Source: Cladopsammia gracilis (taxonomy: Eukaryota; Cnidaria; Anthozoa; Scleractinia; Dendrophylliidae). From it: a stretch of DNA of 64,000 bases. The notes beneath the pieces are model-generated. The model saw only the letters and a list, made by a program, of their open reading frames with translations, was not told the DNA's origin and did no database searches. This document shows, piece after piece, positions 26,301 to 38,363 of the stretch. Position numbers and translations under genes: made by a program. The stretch lies in contig JAJGOT010000457.1 of assembly GCA_022457155.1 (NCBI GenBank), positions 1 through 64,000 of the forward strand. The letters are read 5' to 3'. Each line of letters begins with the position of its first letter. Within the stretch, counting starts at the first letter, position 1.

Positions 26301-29300
26301 TTATGAAACCTTGCAGACTTCAATGGCGATAACAAAGGAGCTACAATTTATGTTGAAGACGTTGAACCGTACTTGACCGTACACATCTTTTGTTTTTTGA
26401 TCACACCCCATGACTGAATAACTTAATAGCACCATTTCTATTGGTCAGTTGCTCGAACAAAAGTTCAACATCTATTGTGTTGTGTAGGGTCAAGGCCGAA
26501 AAAACGATAACAAAAACATCGAACAAAGACAATTTTCAGGTTTCACAACCAGTCTCTCGATTAACTATGTACAAATCAGTCACAAAGTGCTATATATTTT
26601 GTTTCACAGGCACTGAGGTTTACATGTGTACGTAGCTATTCTCTTCGGTTACGACATTACTTTAATGCCGTAAATTTTTGGCGAATACTGAAATCTCAGT
26701 CTCATTCAATCAGCAATAAACAAATAATATTAAGGAAAGTGCCATCCCAATATGTTTTTCGTTCCCCGTCGCCGATAGACGAATAAGGCCTCGTCCACAC
26801 TAATCCGTTTTCAAACGACAACGGAGCTGTTTTGCTCCGGATACGGCTATCGTCCACACTACAACGCCGAAAACGATCACTGAAAATTCGAAAACGCTCT
26901 CCAGAGTGGAGCAAATTGAAAACGATGCTTTTTGAAAACGCTGTTTTCTGGTGTGGACGGAGAAAACGATGCTATCTGAAAACGGTTACGTCATCAAAAT
27001 AGCCACACCACTCGACCGTGAAACATACCGCCATACTTCGACTGGACTGACTCCCAGTCTACACTCTCGGTGCTTTTCTGCACTTTGTATATTCGTTTGT
27101 GACTTTCAGAAGTAGCTCGACTTCATCATCAGTCCATGTGAAACAGTCTGTTTTAGGTTTTGGTTGCTTTCCAGCTGTTCTTGGCATCGTTTAGAAGGAA
27201 AATATCGAAGAATTCTAAACCAAAACAACACTCATCAACAAAGAATCAAGAATGGCGCCAATTTCGCGGGCCGATATATTGAAATGCGCATGCGTAGAGT
27301 TCTTGAGCATGCGCACTTAGGGTATCAAAGCGTTTTCAAAACAATACGGCGTTGTAATGTGGACGGGCGAAAACGATACGAAAACGATAAGTGTGGACGC
27401 AAATCTTTTTGAAAACGGAGCAAAACAGCTCCGTTTTCGTTTGAAAACGGATTAGTGTGGACGGGGCCTAAGATTCTTTGTTCACAATATTTCCATATAA
27501 TTTCCATGTCAATGCTTCATTGATATGGAAATATGACGAACAAAGAGTGCTAATCTCAAAAGGTTTGAATTGGGTACAACAATGCGTTAGCCGAATTTGT
27601 CTATTGACCCAATTTTTTGGAAAAGTGAAAAAACATCCAGATGCACTGTCTGACATGCAAAATTTAACTAATTCACAGGCACATAATTCTTTCTTCTTTA
27701 TAAAACAATGTGGACATCATGGACATCTCTTACCCTTTACTAACAAACGGCTTGTGGACGTCATTCATATATCTCTCAACAATTAAATACTTGGAAACGT
27801 AGGTTTAACTGGATTTGTAGTTATTAAGAAGAGAATGTAAGTAGCTCGGAGAGTGACCATTAAGAACTTTATAAGTTAAGTTAACAGTAAAATTTTTAAA
27901 TCAATACGTGATTTAACTGGGAGCCAAATGAATGAAGTTCTGGAAACACCGGTGTGACAGAATGGTTCGTTTGGCGCCAGTGATAAGCCGTGCAACAATG
28001 TTTTGAATACTTTGTAGTTTGTCTTGTTCTTGTCTTGGAAGATTGCAAAGAAGGCTGTTACAATAGTCCAAGTGAGAGGTCACAAAAGCAGCCATTAACC
28101 ACACGTTCGTTTAAGGTTGTCTTGGGAAATATATCTTTTTCATCCGGACCACTGTTCTTATTGCCAAGATAGCCTTTTTAATGTCTCGTCTCAGGTTTCC
28201 ATGAAGTAAAGCGCCATATTGTGCCATCATGATTCGACTGCTGTATTCCAGTTTACTTGGTGAAAGTGCCAGAATGTATAAGTGCTTGAAACTCTGTTTT
28301 AGGGGATTGCTAAACCCAAAGTCTTAGTCTTTGACTGGTTGTTCGATTGGTTGAGAAGACAAAACGAGTAACTTACGATTTACAGGCAGATTTCTAATAG
28401 CAAGGGAGTCGAATGCGCTACCAGTTATACGACTGTTCTGTTGATGGACAAGGTTTTTTTTCTTCTTTTTTTGTAGCTGATCATCCCTGTATGAATAACA
28501 ACGGTCACTGCACTCACCTCTGTCTGTCAAATTCGAATGGGTATCAATGCGCATGTCCGGATGTGGATGATGGACGGATCTGTTCAACATCACCTATACC
28601 ACCGACAACCAAGCTAACGACCACTGTTCCTGTAGACTACTGCGAGCCTAATCCTTGCGAGAACGGAGGAAATTGCGTGAATAATGGTTTTGGGTACACG
28701 TGTGAATGTGTTGATTACTATGCTGGCGTTAACTGCTCATTCCAGTTAGGTAAGTTATATTTATTAATCTATTTATTTATTTATTATATTAAAATCGAAA
28801 TACATGACTTACTTTTAGGCAATAGTGTGATTTTCGCCAAGTATTTAATGCATCATTATCTGACATTTTCATTGTAGTCTCCTGTCTTTGATTATTTTTT
28901 GCTGGGACGCGTTTCCATGCAACATAAAACTATGCATCCTCTACTTTTGTTCACCCATTCACTACTCAAATACTATCATACCAACACTTCACCATTAAAA
29001 CGTTTATGCGAGATCGAAAACATAAACTTTCGAAAACAATGACGTAACAACGATGAACAAGACAATGCAAAATGACGTTTTTGATTATTTTCAATCGTTT
29101 ACACGTGGACAGCGTAAACGAAAGACAACGCACACGTGTGGAAGGAGAAACGTTTTTAAAAATAAAATATCCCAACGGATTATATTTTCCTCCAACTAGC
29201 CGTCAATATAATGCCGTCTCAAAATCGCAATCAGTTTATATCAATGATAATATATTTACCAAGTCTGAAGAAAAAAAAATAGCCACATTTGAAATAAATT

Positions 29301-32300
29301 GGGTAATCATTGCATATAAGAAAAAGAACTTGGAATTTTCAATGTTCCTTAGCTTTAGCAACAGAGAAACCACAATGTTAACTGAGGAACATGGAAATTT
29401 CCATGTTTCTTTAGACAACACAATGTAAAGGAACATCGAAATTTCTATGTTTCTTTAGGCAACACAGTGTAAAGGAACATGGAAATTCCATGTTCCTTTA
29501 GGCAACACAATGCAAAAGAACATAGAAATTTACATGTTTCTTTAGGCAACACAATGTAAAGGAATATGGAAATTTCCATGTTTCTTTACCAAATTTTTTA
29601 AAAGGGGGCAGCGCGTCTGCGAATTTCTTGAGCTGCAAACTGATCTGTTTTACTTTCTCCTACCCGTTTTGTGTGACTAACGCACACTTCATCGGGGAGT
29701 TTTACAATACAACTTAGTATGCCTGTATGTATACCTAAAAACGGACTGGATTTTACATTGCGTAAAAAAGAAAACACACATACGGATCTGCGTCCGCTTT
29801 TAGGCAATATATACAGGCATACTAATATAAGTTGTATTGTAAAACTCCCTGATGAAGTGTGCGTTAGTCACACGAATCGCGTAGGAGAAAATAAAACAGT
29901 TTTCCAGCTCAAGAAGTTCGCAGACGTGCTGCTCACTAGTTCAACCTTTAAAAACATTTTAAATAAAGTAACGTTTTCGATCATTTTTTAATCGTTTACG
30001 CGTGGACGCTCAAAGCAAAAGACAACGCACGCCTGTAGACGGAAAAGCGTGTTTAAAACTGAATATCCGTTTTTAAATAAAAGCGATAAAAAACGCACAG
30101 TGCGAGCAGGACCTCAGTCGCTCCACGAAAAGGAAACGGGCGTTTGTGTTTGTGTTCTTCTGGTCCAGTTAGCCGGGATCCCAGCAAGCCAGTCAAACAC
30201 ACCAAAAATCAACGTCGCGATTGCATGATTGCATTGCCGGCATGCATCGCGGCTAACCGGGCTGAGAGTTCTCCATGTAATCGCGTTTACCGGGCCAGGA
30301 AAACATTTTGCTTCAGAGCAAACCTGCTCTCCCGCAAAGTGTCATTTTCCTTTCTACACGACTGAAATAGGTACATAAGACTAGTATGTAGTTCTATAAG
30401 CACGAAAAAATGAACCAAAATGCTGGAAAAATCCAGCCAACCCAGCCAAAAACGTTGATGTTAAATTTCGCTCTGGCCCAAGCTGACTCGCCTCATGCAA
30501 TACCGGGCTGAAAGTTATCCCCCGGCTAACCAGGCCAGCCCAGGCTCATGTAATCGGCCCCCTTTTGGCCACTCACATTTGCTTCCCGGCGAGGTATTCA
30601 ACACTTTATTGTTTATCATTCATGTTGTAGATGAAGAAACAGTCGTCGAAGTGACTATCCAGGGAGTTACTTTAGAAGAGGTGAGATTACTATGAGGGTC
30701 TGAATGGGGTTTAATGTTTAGTGTTATTTACCCATAATGTTTAGTGTTTGCTGTTAAATTGGACAATATTTTAATGTTTACTGTTTCCGGAGAAAATACT
30801 GTTAAGTGTTTGGAGGGTTTTCTGGTAAAAAATCGTAGTCTTGTAATATTACCTTGTAAATACTTGTCTGCTCTGTAGAAATCGCTAATAAAATCACTCA
30901 ATCGTCATGCCTGAACTTTGAGCCTGTTCTCAAAGGGGCAGTGGTCTCTTTTTCAACCCATGCGCAACAGTATTCTGAGAAACCTGGGTAACAATCTCGT
31001 CCCAAGTGCTCGCGAACCTTTGGTCAGAGTCGAGGGCGAAGAAAAGCGTCGGTCAAGGAGCAACATCATGGTGACATCCGGTGTTATTAAAGTTCTAAAT
31101 CTAATGGGCTTCTATAGAAGCGGGGAGGATTCTGCTTTCGAAAGGCATAGAAGCAGGGTCACTTTTGACATAGCAAAGCAATCCAGCATGGCAACCATCA
31201 AGAAACATCTGACGGAATTTCTTGGATTGAATTTTGGCATGGCGAAGTTCGGAATAAAGTGTTGACAGGCCGAACAGGACTCGTAAGCTCGTGATAATGT
31301 AAATCGTGGCCTCCTATTTTTGATCTAACGATTATATTCCCTAGCTAGGAATTTTCCCTTTTTGTAAGAGATTAGGTTGAGGGATCTTTGTAAATTTCTC
31401 TTAGCAGTGGTTTTCTTTGAATTAAATGCCATTTGCGGGTGGTGCGTTGTAACGAAAGGCAGGATTTTTTCCACGCTTTATCTCTTTGTTGTAGGGCTGA
31501 CTTCCTTTCAGTAAATTTGACTTCAGATGTAATTCAACGGCATTGTGAGGGTAGCCTCTAGCTCTGAGATGTTATTTGAATTTGTTGATATTTTGCTGAA
31601 TAGTTAGTTCTTGGAGTACAAGTCTTAGTATTTCTCTGAGAGAGTTGGTCGGTATAGAAGTGTTGGCCCCATAGAAATTCTCGTATGCTCTGCATATTGT
31701 GTTAATCCCCTCCCCTTGTGGGATATTTGTGTACAGGCTCGTGACATCTAAGGAAACTAAAAAGGTTCCCTATTGGGATCTATTGGATTTTTGTCCTTTA
31801 GATGAAATTTCTGAAGTCTGTTGTGTCCTTAAGATAGGACTTCTGTGATTTTGCTATTGGTTGAAGTAGACTGACTACGAATGAGGATATTCGGTCTATG
31901 GGTCCAGCGACGTCCAACGTTTCCTGATATTATTGGCCGTCCAATGGGTGTTGGTTTGTGGATCTTTATAAGATTATAAAAGACGGGTATTCTCGGTGGA
32001 TTAGGTGTCTGTGATAACCAGTTTACAGTCATTTGGTCAGTGTAGCCTCCCTGGTGGAGTTCTTTGGTTATTTGTTTAACCCTTTGAGATGTTTCTTTTA
32101 CCATTGGTCATTCGAGGGGTGTGTAGTTATTTCTGTTATTTTTATTTATTTAATAATTTATCTGACTTCTCTGCAAACATTTTTTTTTTACACATATCGT
32201 GTTTGCAAACAATTTATTTTGTCTTTTCAGGCACTGCAAACAATTTTTTTCAATATTTCTCATCCCCCCCGTCCAGAAAAATAATGGTCTGTCCTTTAGG

Positions 32301-33378
32301 TCATGAAATCTTGGGAAGTGTTCCCACTTGATTGTGTCTCCGTCTATGATTGCATCGCCAATTCCTGCGTTGGTTCTTTATGAAACAAAGGGATCAAATA
32401 TATTTTCCTGTCGGATAGTTTCAGGGATGGCCACGATGTTTAGTGTCAACCGAAAGTCTGTAGTTTTTTTTTTTTTTTTTGGGGGGGGGGGGGGGGCACT
32501 GAAATTTTAAGCATTTGTATGAGAAAAGACATTCTATCATCACTAGCCTCGCTTTCATGTTTTTCCCAAAATTTGATTGCCTATAACTTCTCCTAAAATA
32601 AGAATATGGCCTTTAAAATGCACACAGTAACTTATTTGACTGATCTTTATCATTATCCAAATAGAAAATTGTTGGACGGCCATATTTGCATTCGGTGTAC
32701 ACCAGTTGGGTTTTTAGAATAAGTGCATATTACTGGGAGTGACCAGAGTTCATCCAGTTTAAGGTAATCCAGAATCCGCAATCAAGAGATATCTGTGCCT
32801 GGAATCCGGGAATCCAGGGATTTGAAATTCGACATCCAGTCAACCAACTTTTGAAAATCAGGAATCCGCGGACGTTGAATCGGGAGTGCAGTGAACCGAA
32901 ATCCTCAGCGCCGAATACGGATTCTACCGAATCTCGCATTCACAGCGCAAAATACCGTACGGAATCCAAGGATCTCTTGTATTACTTTGAATGGGCTAAG
33001 ACCAGTAATATGACCATACTGGTCGTTCTCGACTGATATACATATAGCTTCCTAACAAGTTTTGTCCATCTTTGTTTAGTTCAACATAACGGTCTTTATT
33101 CAAGCCATCGTGGATGCACTTAACGAACTTTGTTTTCAAACCCCAGAAAATTGTCCGATTTCAGTTGAAAGGTAAGATACAATCTGATTTCTAATATCGT
33201 CTTAAAATCAGTTCTTTCCAGCAAGAATCGATTAACCTTCTTCTCTTCAAATGTAAAGAAAACTAAAGGAGATAAAATCTAATAGAACAAGAATCAGAGA
33301 ATCAACTCTGTTGTAATGCATTTTAACGAACCCATAAATTTCCTACTAAAAAGTAAGAATTGTACCACACGAGGCATT

Positions 33379-33467
<89 letters not shown>

Positions 33468-33623
33468 AGCTGAATTTTTGAAAAGGTGGTCAACGAAAAT
33501 TACAGCAATTTCAGTAAAACTAGCCCAAAAAAGGGTTATAAAAGGGTCATAAAAACCCTTGTTTGGGCTATTTGTAGTGAAATTGCTGTTAGTAATTTTC
33601 GTTGACCCCCTTTTCAAAAATCC

Positions 33624-33670
<47 letters not shown>

Positions 33671-34292
33671 GAGCTCAGCAAACACCTGTGGAAGCTGAAG
33701 GATGACAACAAAGAATTCACAGTCACGTGGAAGATCGTCGCAAAAGCAAAGCCATACACGAACCTTACTAAACGTTGTAACCTTTGTAACACTGAAAAGT
33801 TTTTTCTGATCACTAAGCCGCACATGGCAACGCTAAACATGCGCAATGAGCTAATTTCAACATGTAGGCACCGGCGGAAGTTCATTCTAAGGTACAGTTC
33901 AACGTAGCGCATATCCAATTTTGTAAATTTAGCGCGAGCACTTAGAGTGACTTAGGTTTTGAAAGCGCGCGCGCTGTCCATATCAACCGTTTTCATCACG
34001 CGAGCATATTGTTTTAACCGTTATATTATTTCAATCATTCAAACCGTTTCCATCACGTGCTTATTTAAACCGCTTTCATCACGCAATAATACTGTTGATG
34101 TAGACTTAACGGTTCAGTGTAAAATGGAGTTTAACTGAGGAGTGGGTCACCTCTATCGGTGGCCTACGAAACAGTTCTGTATTAAACGTCCATCCACTCA
34201 AGATCTGAGTAGTTCACCTACTAGTATAACCCGCTCCTTCACCACAAGTAGAGCACTATCTTGGCTTCGCCGGTGAACATTTAACTGAAACT

Positions 34293-34374
<82 letters not shown>

Positions 34375-34655
34375 TATATGAATAGTTTTTGTCGCTTTTT
34401 TGTAATGCAACGCAATATGTTTCCGTTACAGTTTCAAAATAACAGTCAGTTGTTTTGGTACGCACGCGTTTCCTTGACATCGGACACCTCAGCAATTTTG
34501 AATTGTAATACGTTAACGGTGTTTTAGTCACCCTGAAGAAGACCACTAAATGTGGTCGAAATATAGGTGTCAGATAAAAAAGTATTGGTTTGTCTTCATT
34601 TGTGACAAATTTATATTATTTTTATGAAAGACTGGATAAGTGGATGCTTGTGACA

Positions 34656-34700
<45 letters not shown>

Positions 34701-35065
34701 TCTTTATGATGGTCAAAAAGCCAACTCCAATTGGACTTTCAGATGTTTAATTGCTCAACGTTTCGACCGTCGCGGCCTTCCTCAGGAGCTTATACTAGTG
34801 TTACAACATTTGAAATTTGTGTCAACGGAAACGTATGTCAGTTAATATAACGTAATACAACAAAACAAAACAAACCTTGCTCGCGCGCGTTTAAATGTTG
34901 CATGCGCACGTTATAACGGAAAGAAACGTACAAAGTAAACAATTAAAGTCCTGTGCGTGTGTAACAGGAGCGCGCGCAGGGTTCTTTACGAAAAATTACG
35001 AACATGTTAAATTGTTTATCACGGGTTTCAGTTTTGTTATCCAGAAACTTTCTCTGGCGCGTCTA

Positions 35066-35130
<65 letters not shown>

Positions 35131-38027
35131 TATGTATACAATGTGCCCTCCCGGTTGTTACCATAATGGCTTTATGGCAACTCCTGAACTTGGGCACAGG
35201 ATGTACGGTTACACATTGTTGGATTGCATTGTGGAGTCACGAGAGTGCTCAAACTGCGAGCAGTGAGCGAAGCAATATGCCAATATATAAAACCGAAAAT
35301 GTGAGGGTCAAGAGTCCAACTCCAATGTAGCTTTGCTGGTTTATTCGCTCAACGTTTCGACCATAACGGTCTTCATCAGGAGCATCTGAGGTATATACTA
35401 ACTGTTGCAACATTCGAAATTTAAAAAGCTTAACGGAAAGAACACACGTGACATGCTGACGTAATAATCAGATATGGAGCTATAAAACTAAACTAAACTA
35501 AGCCAAACAATTTATTACGTAAATTTAAGGTGGTTCGATACAGTTTTCTGGAGACCATACCAACATTTTTCAATCGGCTTTTAAGCGATCTTCTCCAAGT
35601 CAGATCAACGTGAAATTTTCACCGCTAACTTGTTTTGAATTGAAGTTTGGCAAAATGTATTTTCTGGTAAAATCGATATTACCATGACAACGATAAACAA
35701 GAAACTTAGAAATCAGTCAAAGTGAAATTTAGCGCGTTTAAGATCTCGCATTGAAAATCCCACATAGACATCGTAAAATATGGTATATGGCATATATATT
35801 TTGAAAGAATAAAAAAATTCTGTATGTTTGAATTAAAATAAATCGCAAGAACATTTTAAACCGTACTTTTTGTATAGAAGTAATATATGAACCATGAGAT
35901 TAACATGGTTTCGTGAAATTACTTCCAAATAGTGTCATAATGTAGCTTCATGTTATGTTTGCACGCCAGGAAAGTTTTGTGTACTTTCTCCTTTGCGATC
36001 TTGAGAACTACCATTTTTCCTAACATCGCTCCGTGTGTAATTTTTGGGTAGTTTTCGATTTCGATCGATTTTTCGAAAATCTCAGAAACGGCTCGATGGA
36101 TTGTTTTAAAAAAATCACCACGTATGCTTGGTGATGTGAAAAATATTATCTCAAAGTTTCATTGGCATTGATTTATTAGAACACCTTGAAATTTAAAGAT
36201 GAAGACGACGTTCAAAGTGGCCGATAGTTGGCGTTACAAATTCGGCATGGTTGTTAACTTATGCTAATGATTTCAAATCAATGCGCACCACATTCCTCCA
36301 TGATTAATACATTTCATTATAATCTGCTTTGCATCTATTACACGCAAATCGCGCCTCGCGCGTGCTCATTAAAAAAATGCGCGCTACATTCCTCAGTGAT
36401 TAATACATCCATTGTACGCTCTATAATGCAAATTTCTTTGCAACTGTTTTCTTTTACGTTCAAAATGCCTGCTGTGAAAACGTCTTTGAAACGCAAAAGG
36501 GAATTAATTGCGCAAAATAATCATAAAAAGAGACCTCAGGATGGGAATCAGGAAAGAAATCAGGACTAGCAGCAGAAAAAGCACCACCACGAGTGACAAA
36601 GGACAAAAAAATCCTTTGTAAAATAATCATTTTTTTTTTAAGAAAGACAACGCTAAATGTTGCACCGGGCTATGTTGTTAAAAGTTTCTATCAGTCACAA
36701 ATGCAATAATTCTAGGTTTTTACATGTACTCAGGAACGTTAAATAATAATTGTTATGTAATGATAGGCTTAATATAGTGCACATGATCCTAACGTTAACA
36801 AACACGCGCGAGGCACGATTTGCGTGTAATAGATGCAAAGCAGATTACAATGAAATGTATTAATCATGGAGGAATGTGGTGCGCATTGATTTGAAATCAT
36901 TAGCATAAGTTAACAACCATGCCGAATTTGTAACGCCAACTATCGGCCACTTTGAACGTCGTCTTCATCTTTAAATTTCAAGGTGTTCTTATAAATCAAT
37001 GCCAATGAAACTTTGAGATAATATTTTTCACATCACCAAGCATACGTGGTGATTTTTTAAAAACAATCCATCGAGCCGTTTCTGAGATTTTCGCAAAATC
37101 GATCGAAATCGAAAACTACCCAAAAATTACACACGGAGCGATGTTAGGAAAAATGGTAGTTCTCAAGATCGCAAAGGAGAAAGTACACAAAACTTTCCTG
37201 GCGTGCAAACATAACACGAAGCTACATTATGACACTATTTGGAAGTAATTTCACGAAACCAGTGTTAATCTCATGGTTCATATATTACTTCTATACAAAA
37301 AGTACGGTTTAAAATGTTCTTGCGATTTATTTTAATTCAAACATACAGAATTTTTTTATTCTTTCAAAATATATATGCCATATACCATATTTTAAGATAT
37401 CTATGTGGGATTTTCAATGCGAGATCTTAAACGCGCTAAATTTCACTTTCACTGATTTCTAAGTTTCTTGTTTATCGTTGTCAAGGCAATATCGATTTTA
37501 CCAGAAAATACATTTTGCCAAACTTCAATTCAAAACAAGTTAGTGGTGAAAATTTCACGTTCATCTGACTTGGAGAAGATCGCTAAAAAGCCGATTGAAA
37601 AATGTTGGTATGGTCTCCAGAAAACTGTATCGAACCACCTTAACTAGGCTATTAATAGTAGGCTTGAATTTAGAAATCCAATAGCTTTCTCTTGCTCTTC
37701 TAATGTCTTGATTAGGATTTCTAACTTTTTCAATGACGGTTAATTTTAAATTTGTTTTAAATGCCGTTTATTTTTTAATTTGTTTTAAATTTTCGAATGT
37801 TGTAACAGTTAGTATATACCTCAGATGCTCCTGATGAAGACCGTTATGGTCGAAACGTTGAGCGAATAAACCAGCAAAGCTACATTGGAGTTGGACTCTT
37901 GACCCTCACATTTTCGGTTTTATTTACGTTATTTCAAGTGTCCACGATCGCTTTAGTGATCCTCCAGCAAGCATTTTACGTTGGTTAAGGATTTGCATTG
38001 TTTGCGAGACCCCTTACAAGTTCAACG

Positions 38028-38064
<37 letters not shown>

Positions 38065-38283
38065 CCGTAGAACTTGTGAGGGGTCTCGCAAACAATGCAA
38101 ATCCTTAACCAACGTAAAATGCTTGCTGGAGGATCACTAAAGCGATCGTGGACACTTGAAATAATCGTAAATAAAACCGAAAATGTGAGGGTCAAGAGTC
38201 CAACTCCAATGTAGCTTTGCTGGTTTATTCGCTCGACGTTTCGACCATAACGGTATTCATCAGGAGCATCTGAGGTATCAGAT

Positions 38284-38363
<80 letters not shown>

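Larger units (their letters stand above)
37810..38275. repeat. Palindrome with (TA)n at its centre
   Basis: Arms 37810-38029 and 38064-38275 are near-perfect inverted PLE terminal sequences around a 34-bp TA tract. Each arm carries a hammerhead motif pointing in opposite directions. Confidence 0.82.

Noticed and set aside
30918..31265. 115-codon plus ORF as a receptor exon or gene
   Set aside because: No splice sites of matching phase, no domain; receptor exons on both sides already join in frame.
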